Below are positions 50,269 through 61,434 of a stretch of DNA of 64,000 nt, one piece after another. The position numbers and the translations under genes were made by a program. The stretch is from Sindora glabra (taxonomy: Eukaryota > Streptophyta > Magnoliopsida > Fabales > Fabaceae), in NCBI GenBank assembly GCA_020226215.1, contig CM035228.1, forward strand, positions 64,825,989 to 64,889,988. The letters are read 5' to 3'. Position 1 is the first letter of the stretch. Each line of letters starts with the position of its first letter. Below the pieces are notes generated by a model that ran no database searches, had not been told where the DNA came from, and worked only from the letters and a program-made list of their open reading frames with translations.

Positions 50269-52784
50269 TTAAAACAGGGGTCGAGCTTATGACCATAAAC
50301 AAGCGCTTCTTGGGAGGCAACCCAAGCTTATTTCTCTGTTTTCTTACTTTTAATTCTTAGTTTTTTTTCCTTTTCAATCTAAGTTTCTGAGTAGTTGAGG
50401 CATATAAGTCATGAGTTGTTGATTTAGGATGTTCATTTTTGCATTTGGTCTCTGTCTCTGGGGTAAATTAAGCATATATGCATGTTTGTTGTTCATTTTC
50501 TTGCACAGAAGGCTCAAAATGCAGTCCAGTGAGATACACGGTGTAGAATACGGGCCGTGTTATACCCCGTGTACCTCACTGTCTGGCTAGTATAAAAGGA
50601 TTTATACTTTTTATGGCATTCTAGTGAGATACACAGTGTTGAACACGGGGAGTGTCCTACCCCGTGTACCTAACTAACTGAACCAATGAATAGGAGTTTT
50701 GAACATGAGCCTTCCAGAGAGAAACACGGGGTACAACATGGGCCGTGTCGGACCCCGTGTTCCTAGGCGAACGAGCGTTAAATGACCAAAACCCCTCCAT
50801 TTTCTTGTGCAGCAGATTCTGGCTGAGCTTCGACTTATCTCTGAGCGTCAGACGAGGATTGAGGGTCTTTATGACGACTTGGACAGGCGCTTCAGACACA
50901 TTGAGAGCATTGTTGAGCCCTTGTTCCAGCTTTTCCACCCCTCTTCCCCAGTTGATTCGGACCCTCCTGCTCAGTAGCTTGGATCATTTATTTTTCCTTT
51001 TTACTTATATATCCTATTTCTTTTTACTTATTTCTACTCTCTACTTCCATTTATCTTGTCTGTACTTATATTGACTATGCACTTTCATTTGCTTTTTATC
51101 ATTTTAACTATTTCTCTTTTATTTTCTTGCACTTTTAATATTAATGTCTGTAATAACTAACAGCATATTTTTTTTTCTAGTATTGCATTTTCTTTCTTTT
51201 AGATTACTAGCCTCCATTCTCTCCCCTACTCTGTCTCTACTTCTGGATCTCCCTACAATCATGATCTATACTGGGCCACCATGCTCCACTTGTCATGGAA
51301 GTTTCAGTCCCCCATCTATTCTCTGTCTCTTTTCTCATTTACCTTATTTGTACATTGAGGACAATGTCCAATTTTAAGTGTGGGGGAGCAGTGTTTAGAA
51401 TGCTTTGCAATGTTTTGCACTTGAACTTGCTTGGTTGATTTAGGGTATTGAAATTTGCTCCAATTTTAATGATATAAAAAAATTAAAAAAATAATATAAA
51501 AAAATAATATAAAAAAATAAATAAAAAAAGATTATAAGGCAATCTTTTGAATAAAGTGATTGATTCATGCCTTGCTCCTTTAATGATTATCTGGTAACTT
51601 AATAAGAAAAATCTAAGGCTTAAAGCTAAGAGAAATAAGCATAATTGACCCTTGTGAGATTTGAGCCTTTGAGCAATTTTCACATTAGAAATTAAAGCTC
51701 ATTTTTATCTTCTTGAGGGATTATGTCATCACTTTTGACTTTTTGCTCTAGAACTTGCATTTACTCTTTTTGAGGACTACATTTTATGTATTTTGCATGT
51801 CAGATATGATGAGGCCATGTTTCTTCACCCTTTTTATTTGTTTGGCTTATTTGAATCCTTTTCTTTATTTACCCTAAACTTTTTAGCTTTGCCCCTAGTT
51901 AGCCACTTTGAGCCTTGAACCCTTATTTCTAGCCTAGCCATACTTTGTACATCTAAAGCCACTGCCCAAGTGAACTTGAACCTTAGAGTTTAAGGGAACT
52001 TAGATATATTATATGAGTTTGACTATCACTTAGAGGTCCTTACTTAGTGCTGCTAGTTAGTTAAGTTGATTTATAGCTTTGATTGTTAAAAAAAAAACAA
52101 AACAAAACAAAACACCATAAATACTAAAAAAAAAATGGTGTCAAATAAATAATTTTAGGAAGAAGAAAAGGAAGAAAAGCTTGTTGGAAATAAATAAATA
52201 AAAATAATAATATTATGTTTGCTGATTAATATGTATATATAAAAAAATGATGAAAATAAAAAAGAGAAGAATGGAGGTTGGAGAAAGGGTTGAAGCAAGA
52301 TAATATGTTAAGTTGAGTAATGGAACTCGACAATGGTCAAACTCATGACCAATGTGTCTTTTCCCTTCTCTAACCCTATCATTTTTCATTTCTTGATTTT
52401 TCTTTCCCCTATCCTCACCTTTTTCCCTAATAAAGTCCTCTGATTTGCATGCATTTTACAACATAGTAGCGGAGATTAGAGTTTTTACAAGCATATGGTA
52501 GAATTAAGTCATGAGCTGATTGACTTAAGAGTATACACAAGCCTTATCTTGAGAGTGAGAGTAAACACTTTACCTGTGAGGCTATTCTCTTTTGCTTTTA
52601 TGCTGAGGATTGACTTGTTTAGTTGCTTGGCATGACTTGATCCTAATCTTTGATTTGTTGAATGATTGCCTGATTATATAAAAAAAAGAGAGAAAAAGAA
52701 AAAGAAAAGAATAAAAATTGGAGTAGATTTTCTATTCTCTTACTTCCTTACTCGAGGACGAGCAAGATTCAAGTGTGGGGGAAT
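50269..52784 (+). other. 3' internal region of the Athila-type element
   Basis: Begins with the GGGAGGCAACCC motif usual after integrase. Three further palindrome modules lie at about 50535, 50635 and 50723. An open segment 50811-50977 after a TTTTCTTGTGCAG acceptor-like site reads ILAELRLISERQTRIEGLYD and DLDRRFRHIESIVEPLFQLF, the coiled-coil end of the extra 3' ORF seen in many Athila elements; its upstream part is missing. 51370-52770 is non-coding and ends in the PPT at 52771-52782. Confidence 0.7.
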
Positions 52785-53570
52785 TGACAAATGCACAATT
52801 GCACATAAATTCTATGAGTTTCATCACTTATTTATTTAGTATTTTGTGCAAATTAATGAAAAAAAGATACTTAGATGCTCGATATTTTGTTTTTAGGCTT
52901 TGAAAGGACACATGTGAGCATTAGAAAAGGATCCGGAGGCAAAACTATGCGAATTGTGGAGAATCGAAGTAAAATTGCTCACCTGGAAAAGAACACGGGG
53001 TATGGAAAGCCCGTGTATCCTTCTGGAATGCTTCGAGGCTTCACTGAATTGCTCAGAGAAGAACACGGGGGTAAACACGGGCCGTGTCATACCCCGTGTA
53101 TCATACTGCCCTTTGCTTCTGAGGTAAACACGGGGGGTGTCACACCCCGTGTAGCATGCTGATCAGCCTTCGTCGAAGAACATGGGGTACAACATGGGCC
53201 GTGTCATACCCTGTGTACATTATTGCTTGACACTTCGGAGAAGAACACGAGACGTGTCGCACAACGTGTATCGTGCTGCTCAACTTTCGCTGAGAAACAC
53301 GGGGTACAACACGGGACGTGTTAGACCCCGTGTACATCACCAATATAAGTTTTGTGCAAAATTTTGAAAAGGGGAAGAGGAGAAACCGAGAATTAATAAG
53401 GAAAGCTACTAGAAGAAACCCTAGGAGAGACCCAAACTCATCAAAGGGCACCTTCTAACGTGGATTCGAGCAAGGAATTGAAGATTCAAGCAAAGAATTT
53501 GTATATCTTCATGAATTGTTTGAACTCCCTCTCTGTTTTCTAGTTTTCTTCTGATTTTGTAATATTTTCA
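52785..53570 (+). repeat. Right LTR of the Athila-type element, truncated
   Basis: Matches 46072 onward for about 790 bp, including all six palindrome modules (52992-53334), then stops at AATATTTTCA where the left LTR continues CACTAAACCC. The last ~680 bp are missing. Confidence 0.92.
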
Positions 53571-54214
53571 TGTACTGGATTACTTTGATTTATTCATAAA
53601 ATGGATGAGAACTTAGTCTGAGTGTGAATATTGGAAAAAATTTTAAAGGCTATGTGTATAGTTAACTGAGCACAATATTTATTTGAATTATATAGGTCAT
53701 GTAACTCCCTTATTTATCAACACCTTAATCCTCATTAAGCAGATAATTATTGAATACTAATTTGCCTTCTACTTTAGACTAGCTCACAATACCCCAAATA
53801 TCTATATCTCATACAACATAGGCAAGAGTCATGTAATTATACAAAAGTTCAATTTACAAATCGTACATCCATCATATACAATATCACCAACTATATAAAC
53901 ATTTTTAATATAACTTCGAATCTTTATTTTCCCTTGTCAAGAGAGCCTTTGGAAGCATCACCTGGAATGGTTAGTAACAATACAGAAAAAAACATAAGAA
54001 ACACAGTTTCCCAGTAGCTAGCTATTACCACCAAAACATATCAAGCCATTCCAGATCCTTAAGCAAATAAAACACACGTTTCAAAAACGATTAATAATTT
54101 ATCATCTCATTCCGTACCATTGTAAGAAATGTGCATCACACATAGCAATCAACAAGCCCATTCAAGGACTCATATAATTATCTAGATGGCCATCACAGAT
54201 AATCGCACCTAGGC

Positions 54215-54395
54215 CTATATACAGCAATTCACTGTCTTCCCGGGGTACTCGAGCCAAAGGCCTAACACAACATTTCACTGTCTTCCCGAGGTATCGGGCC
54301 ATAGGTACCGCACACAGCAATTTCATTACCATCCCAGGGAAAACTCGGGCCATAGGCCTTACACACACAGTATTTGACTGTCTTCCCGAGGTGTG
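54215..54395 (-). repeat. LTR minisatellite, ~50-60 bp unit
   Basis: Three to four copies of a unit containing CACTGTCTTCCCGAGGTA, CGGGCCATAGGCCT and ACACAGCAATTT. This is a common internal repeat of long plant gypsy LTRs. Confidence 0.75.
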
Positions 54396-54659
54396 TACAC
54401 AGCTATTTCATACACATTCCATATAATGGCAAAAAATACCGAAAATCATGTAAATAGAAAACAGAGCTTAAGGATAAAGCTTGCTACCTTTTATAAGCTT
54501 CCAATAGTGATGTTTCCTTTGCCCTCACTTAACAACTTCTTTACAATTCCTCTTGCCTTTCTAACTTGTCACTTCTTACTGTACATAAATACACATCATA
54601 CTTCTTATTAGAACATCATCACTTTCCTTAAACCTCATGTATTCTTTACTTCCTCCACT

Positions 54660-54910
54660 TAAATAAATGAATACTTAGATGCTCTATATCTTGTTTTCAA
54701 GCCTTGAAATGACACATATGAACATTAGAAAAGGATCCAGAAGTAAAACCATGCAAAACGTGAAGAATTAAAGCCAAAATGTTCACTTAACAAAGAACAC
54801 AGGGGTGAACATGGGCCGTGTTCTACCCCATGTACATTATTGATCTGTCTTCGTAGAAGAACACGGGGTACAACATGGGCCATGTTCTACCCCGTGTACA
54901 TTACTGATCT
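54660..54910 (+). repeat. Diverged Athila LTR fragment inside the minus LTR
   Basis: ATACTTAGATGCTC, then GCCTTGAAATGACACAT and AGAAAAGGATCCAGAAG match the 46150-46230 part of the Athila LTR with many changes. Two palindrome modules follow at 54797-54834 and 54860-54899. Confidence 0.8.
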
Positions 54911-56118
54911 TCCAAAAACACAATTTACATGGCTAAACCTCTTTCTCTCCTTGGCTTCTCAAAAGGGAAGTTTCATACACACTTTCATAACTCAAAATTT
55001 CATCTTCCATAGGCTTCATAACTCATAAGAATCATCCTAATTTTATCAATTTAACCCAATTCCAAACAAATCATGCCAAATCCACACATGCATCATTATG
55101 CCTCTAAAATCCTAGACTGTGTACATCATGGTTTCTTGCTATTTTTACACCAAACCAAAGCCATAGATCAACATAACAACATCTAAAACACCATTAAACA
55201 TGTTCAAATCATCCAAAACTCCATGGTCAACCACCTTTGACCACACCAACATCAAGATTTCAAGAAAACTAAAAAAAGCACAATAAAGAGCTTTTAGAGG
55301 AGAACAATTTTACCTCTTGCTGCAACTTGAAAATCCTCACTTAGAGCTCACCAAACTTGATCAAACTTGAGCTTTTCTTCAATCTAAACACACCAATGGA
55401 TAGAGCTTGATGAGAAGAGCAACTTTCCCTTCTACCCCCAAGCCTAAATCTCACTATTTTTAGGTGAAAAAGCCAAAAGAAACTTTCTCTCTCGTCTTTC
55501 TCTCTCCTGCACGTTTTTGGTGCTTTAATGGAGTCTTCCCCAACTACAAGGTGGAATGGATAAGAAGAAGGAGCTTTCATGAAGCTTCAGGGGCATTCTT
55601 GCCATTTTTGACATTTTCAAGGGTAATTTAGTCCTTTTTCACCACTTAAAAAGGCTATTCTTGCCATTTCTTCAAATAATGACACTTGTCCATTTTCTTT
55701 TAATAATGATACTTGTCATGTGTCTAATGGCCACACTAAATAAAATCACATATTACACCCCAAAATCTTAGTTATTCATATTAGATCCCAATTTCTTAGT
55801 TATTTCACTTTAACCACACCCGATTCTGTACTTTTGCAATTTAGTCCATAGGGTCTCTGTCTGTTTAAAATTCCTTACACTGTCAGACTTAGACAACTTC
55901 CTTTTTAGGATTTTCCAACCTCCTCTGATCATCTATACTGTTTAGGAAAATTAATTCTTTTCCCACTATCCTTTTTCCTTCAAAATTTCGTTTACCCTTA
56001 CACTTAATTCCTTTCAACTTAAGATTCACCCACCAAGCTAATTCAAACGTGCTCTTCATTTCTACGACCTTAGAATTTAGAGATTCAAATAATAGAATTG
56101 AAAATTCGAGACATTACA

Positions 56119-58062
56119 GGTCATAAGGTCTTTTTAAAGAGTCATATTAGTTAGGCATTTGAGTCACAACATGGATTAACCTCATGATTTATGTTGACTT
56201 AATACTAGGTTGATATCCATATAATAATGCGAGGATAAGCTTGAGTGGTTAGTAAACCTATGGTTAAAGGTAAATTTTAGAGAAAAGGAAGGGAATCATT
56301 GACATTAAACTTTAAGCAGACATAATCGACTATGCTTGGTTAGAGTTGCTTTTTAGGTTTGTGTAGTCAACTATAGGCATCAGAGTTGCTCTTTGAACAC
56401 CTATAGTCAATTATAGCCCTATTTCCATACACTATTATAAGATATTTGAATATAAAAGGTATTGTACATACTTATTCATATTAGATGAAGTTGGATAGTA
56501 ATAAATATGAGAAAATTAGATGAAAAGAGTTAGTAAAGGTGATTATACTTATATAAGAGAATAAGTTATAAAAAATGGCTTGATGTGATGTGGAACCTTG
56601 AAGTTTTAGATTTTAAGTTGCATTTGAATAGCTAAGTTCAGTAAAGTTTTTCTCATGAATATATATAAGAACATACTTAGAGCTATAAAAGAAGAAAATT
56701 GGATGCTATGTCACACTAATATGAAACTACTATGATTATATTGTAATCTTATAACATGCTAGAAAAATAATTTATAGGTGTCCATGGTAATAACTTTATA
56801 GGATTTTCCTTCCTTGTAATAGGAATTGGATTTTATTTTAAAAGTATTTTGCATAACTTATGACATGAGATAATTTATACCTAGGAAATGAGCTTGAACA
56901 TTTATGAGTTACCATGAAAAGTATACTATAATGGGAAAAGTTGTGTTTGAATGTTTTATGATAAAGTTTATGATCATATAGGAAATATAAAATAATTATT
57001 ATTAAAAGAGAGCCCTTGAAGGCTTTTTTAATTAAATGTATTTAAAATTTGGATTGTATGACCATGAAATTAATAATAGGGTTTTAATTCCCTTTTGACC
57101 CTAATAATAATTTGGTGATACCTTTTTAAGGTTGAGTATATAGATTAATAATTGACATTGTGTCTTAGTAACAAATGACTACAAAAAGAAAAAAATTGAT
57201 ATTTTTCTCACTAAGTTGGGAACAAGTTATAATTCTTAATTAGTGTTGGAGGTTATATTCTTTCATATTTTGCTAAATAAGGCTTATCCATTTAGGAAGA
57301 TTAATGAGCATACTCAATCTTATTAAAAAAAAAAAAATCTAATCTAGGAATATAGATTTGGTTTTAGGTAGGCAAAAATATGAATCAGTAGTCCTCTCAA
57401 TAGCTATGCCTTAGGAACTAGATCATTATACTGTAAGTCTAGGTGTGCTAGTACCATACAAAACTTTAATGTTTGTGTAATAACAATAAAGGTAGTGTAT
57501 GACATTCTATAATGCTCTTAATCGGAAGTGATGAGTAAAAATTTAATGTAAGGTATCTAGGTAGTGTGTCTAGGAATTGTAGAAAAAGGTATAGGTATGA
57601 GAAGTGGACCTTAAAATAGTCTATATAGTGGCATAGTTAATAAATTGTTTAACATAGAAAGAGGTGAACCTTTTTGTAGTATAATGTACGAATCATATGT
57701 AGATTAGCAAACTTGTGATGGTTGAGAAGTCATGTTAAGATTAAATCAAAAGAAGGATGAAGAAAGAGAACTCATAAGTTAAATGTTAAATATCGATCAA
57801 GTGTAATTAATAAGAAGTTATAAAAGTATATGATAGTGTTATGCTGTGGAGGCATGAAAAATAATATTAGTAAAAGTGAGAAAACATTTTTGTGTAGTTA
57901 GGCGAGTGACTATACAACTAAATATTTTTCTTAAAATGAAATGTAGGAGTAAAAGGAACTCCCATAGCTATCCTTAAGTTAAAAATGTGCTTAAGTTGAG
58001 CTTTGGTGACCTAAAATATTATTATATTAGCTAGACTTTAAGAATTTTAAAATGAATTCTTT
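56119..58062 (+). other. 3' internal part of the outer gypsy element, non-coding
   Basis: Stop-rich sequence. 56310-56425 contains CATAATCGACTATG, GTAGTCAACTATAG and TATAGTCAATTATAG, the palindrome type of the 43.3-45.5 kb LTR, so part of another copy of that LTR may be embedded here. No integrase or chromodomain could be read. Confidence 0.45.
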
Positions 58063-58074
58063 TGAAAGGGGAAG
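58063..58074 (+). other. Polypurine tract of the outer gypsy element
   Basis: TGAAAGGGGAAG directly before the right LTR. Confidence 0.6.
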
Positions 58075-59618
58075 TACTATTACATCCTTTTTAGGACTTT
58101 ATAATTTAAAATATATTTTTGAAGGGAGAAATGATTAATCTTCATAGTGATAATTTAGAAGCTAAAATTGTTCATGGAATGGATAAATTTCAATAAAGGA
58201 AATGTTAATGAAACAAAAAGGGATTAATTAATTACTAATCTTTAAATAAAACTTTTGGGATAAATAGAAATAAATGGTTTAAGTAGGTGTGAGATGAAAG
58301 GGATGAATGGTTTAGCTAAGAAAAAGTATATTGAATAGAAGAATTAAAGGTTACAGGTTATTAGAGGCAAGTATATGAGTATAGATAAGATATAGGGCTA
58401 AACTTCGAAAACACCCTTACCCTTTTTATAAACCTAACTTTAAGCTAAAACTCCTATTTTTCCTCATTTAAACCTTTACCCTTATGTCTTTTAGCCCTCG
58501 TCTTTTGTTTCTTCCCTTCAATTTTGTCTTTCATCAAATATTTCACATAAATAAACGTCAAGAGATAACAAATCCAACCTTCTAGATTCTCCTCTATACT
58601 AAGTGAGTGAACTTTCTAACTCTACTTAGACAATTAAATAACTTTGCTTAGTTAGGGTTAAAGTTTGGGTTTCAAATGAATGTATGTGAAAGGTAATTAT
58701 TTATAAAGTGTGGTTTGGTTTTAATGTTAGAAATGGCATAAATAAGGCATTATTAGTGTGTATTTATGATTTGGCATGGATTGGTAGAATAATAGATGTA
58801 TTTGAATGTAATTTATGTTAAATGATCAATGAGAATCACTTGGAATCTACTAGAAATTAGGCCATAGTTGATTATGCTCTAGAACTTGCATTTTGGGCAA
58901 ACCTAGTTAACCATAATCCAAAAAGCTATTTTTTAAATGTTGATAGTTGATTATATAATCAATTACAAGTATTATAGTTTCTTTTTATATCCTTATAATT
59001 AACTATATACTTGACTATGGTCCTTCAAAGTTGCTTTTTAAGCTTTTATAGTTGAGTACATAATCAATTACACATTATTTAACCTAGGCTATCATGATAT
59101 ACGAAAGGTTAAGGTATATTTTAGTACTTTTTAATGTTTTGTCATATAAACTGTATTCTAATATGGGTTGCTTGTGTTATTAAATCATGTAATGTGTAAT
59201 ATTGAAGATGAGACATGTGTGCTTGATGAGAAAGATTGTGAAGAATTATAATAATTTTGATAGGGGTGATGAGGTATATGAAAGCTTACATGATCTTATC
59301 TTCACAAATGGCGATAGTGTTAGAAAGTCGTGAAGCATAAATAGTGTCAGAATCTCACACGAGATTGTTTTTACTAAATAGACATAGTGTTAGATGTTTG
59401 AGAGGCTATCTTTACTATTCTCGAACCCTAACAGATTATGACCTTATGTAATAGATCTAGGTGCCCTTTTTTGAAAGAATATGGTTGACTCTATAGGAAT
59501 AAGGTTAGGTTCGTAAAAGGACAAGGATGGTTGGGAGTCATAACACAATTTACATACTTTCTTTATTTGTATATAATATTATGTTATAATTATTGATGAA
59601 TTATATTAAGTGTAAATA
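58075..59618 (+). repeat. Right LTR of the outer gypsy element, truncated
   Basis: Aligns with 43290-44880 in the same order, including the palindrome zone (58863-59075). It stops near 59618 where the left LTR goes on for another ~590 bp. The LTRs differ strongly, so the insertion is old. Confidence 0.68.
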
Positions 59619-60164
59619 ACTAAAAATAATAATAAAAAATTTAAATTAAAGAGTATAGGATGAGATGGCTATGGTTATGTTGTCTTATCTTGCCTCTATT
59701 TTACCTTCCTATATGCTTTTTAAATTTGCTACTTTATTTTTTATTTTTTTAAACTTTAACAATCTTTTTCATTTTTATAAATTTAATAATTAAATTTATC
59801 TAGCTTCATAGACAAATTTAAGTAAAGAAAATTACCTTTGGAACATTAGAATCATGTTTATTGCACTTGCAATTAGATTCTCCAATTTTGATTTATCATT
59901 CGTAAAAGTTAATCATTTCTTTTTTAGATAGAAAAATATGCATAGAGATATAATTTAGAATATAGATATGCATACAAATAAAGCAAAGTAAAATATATTA
60001 GAGCATAACACATGTAAAAAATTGATAAATTTATGACAAATTTATGTACAATAATATTGAGATTTTCTTGTTATATTGGCCCACCTGATTTAGCTTTTTG
60101 AAATATCTCTATCCTCAAGGATGCTAAAAAAAGAATAAATTTTAAATTTAATTTTTAATTACTT
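59619..60164. other. AT-rich spacer
   Basis: No gene or repeat recognised. Confidence 0.5.
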
Positions 60165-60471
60165 TGTCATGGGAATTGTACAAAAATAATGAATTAAACA
60201 TCATAAGTATTATAAAATGCTTAATTCAATACTAAAGAAATAAAGTATAAGTAAAAAGAATATAAAAGAGAATTACTTTGATTCAATTATGCGTAGAATG
60301 ATCCTTAGAACCTTATATTAATAGATTGGGTACCTCATAAATTACAATTTCATAGTAATGACTTATAATTAGAATTAAATCCCAATTAACTATAATAAGA
60401 AAATAATAATTCTATGAAAGGGAAGATAAGATACTTACAAACTTCCTTATCAATTATAATTATTTATAACA
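60165..60471 (-). repeat. 3' LTR of a Ty1/copia element
   Basis: On the minus strand it starts TGTTATAAATAATTATAATT right after AAGGGGGAG (the polypurine tract, 60472-60481) and ends CCCATGACA at 60165. Length is 307 bp, TG...CA. Confidence 0.7.
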
Positions 60472-60627
60472 CTCCCCCTTAGATATCTATAAAGGAGTAC
60501 ATTACATTGTGATATGCAGTGGAATTCTGCCCCATTAAAAACTTTACCAAGAAAACTCAATCAGATAGAACCCTGGTTAAGGAGAAAAAGAGAACAATAC
60601 ATATTTACTCCCCCTATTATAATAATA

Positions 60628-60750
60628 TCACTTTAGATCTCTTAACCGATGCAATCCAATATTATGAACTAACTTCTTACATGTTGCAATAAGAAGGGAC
60701 TTTGTAATTGCCCTACCATTAATAGGTAATATAGGATCATTATAGCATAA
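60628..60750 (-). pseudogene. Ty1/copia pol C-terminal fragment
   Basis: Minus strand reads RAITKSLLIATCKKLVHNIG then LHRLRDLK and a stop, the last residues of copia pol after RNase H (family pattern DxFTKSLP...F.KLV..IGMRRLKDL). The sequence between this and the LTR (60482-60627), including CTTGGTAAAGTTTTTAATG, is the usual 3' untranslated part with a second GGGGGAG tract. The rest of pol is absent, so this is a truncated 3' end. Confidence 0.7.
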
Positions 60751-60779
60751 TATAAAGCTAGATAGTTTTGATATGAAAT

Positions 60780-61385
60780 TAGGATTATCTCAAATGGGCT
60801 TAAACTATTTATTTTCCAACTTAATGAATGAATTTAACTTAATTTATACTATTGTTTAACTTAATTCTACAAATAAAGTTAATTTTGTCAAATTTTTGAA
60901 ATTTTTTGTAAGTTTAGGGCATCTCCCTTGGAGGATTATATGAGATATATATTATTTGAAAAATAAAATCTTGGTATTAGTTCCTCTTATAATTTCATAT
61001 CAAAGAGTAATTTTTAATGAATTTTTAGGAACTTAAAATGACTATTTTAAGAAACCATTATTTTTTAATTTTCCTAAAATTTGACATTTTGAACTAGAAT
61101 CCAATATCTAGATTTTTATACTTTGGAGTTTTAATTTTTTTGATATTTTTCTTGAATCCAAATGAGAGGTATTTCCTTCTTTGCATTTATATCTTAATTC
61201 TATTTATTTAAATAATAGAAATGTAAATAAGGTGCTAAATATTGATTGAGATTTAGTGACCTAAGCTTAAACCTACTAAACTAACCTAAAAAAACTTATT
61301 ATTAGCATAGTTTAGCCCCCTAACCAAAATAGCACCAACAAATGTCAAAACAACACTAGATAATGTGAAACCTTCTCCTTTGGCT
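60780..61385. other. AT-rich spacer
   Basis: No gene recognised. Confidence 0.45.
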
Positions 61386-61434
61386 CTTCTCTTCTTCTTC
61401 TTCTTCTTCTTCTTCTTCTTCTTCTTCTTCTTCT
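61386..61434. repeat. (CTT)n microsatellite
   Basis: About 15 CTT units. They give a polyphenylalanine false frame at 61365-61550. Confidence 0.95.

Larger units (their letters stand above)
46072..53570 (+). mobile_element. Athila-type Ty3/gypsy element lacking RT, RNase H and integrase
   Basis: LTRs start TGACAAATGCACAATTGC at 46072 and 52785. A tRNA-Asp-type PBS follows the left LTR. Gag and aspartic protease pseudogenes follow, and then the post-integrase sequence ending in the GGGAGGCAACCCAAGC motif (50312-50327). There is no reverse transcriptase, RNase H or integrase in between. Two AAGTGTGGGGGA tracts (51372-51383 and 52771-52782) follow; the second is the PPT. The right LTR stops at 53570. 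Over the ~790 bp shared, I count about two dozen differences between LTRs, so it is much younger than the other elements here. It depends on a full-length relative for replication. Confidence 0.9.
53571..56118 (-). repeat. Oppositely oriented gypsy LTR, about 2.5 kb
   Basis: On the minus strand it starts TGTAATGTCTCGAATTTTC at 56118 and ends CCAGTACA at 53571, so it is bounded by TG...CA. It has the usual layout of a long gypsy LTR: a region near 55280-55580 with GCAGCAAGAGGTAAAATTG (leader donor), a minisatellite at 54200-54400, and near 53930 GACAAGGGAAAATAAAG typical of U5. No PBS or PPT was found beside it, and no matching target duplication. It abuts the broken Athila LTR exactly at its TG. 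Confidence 0.65.
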
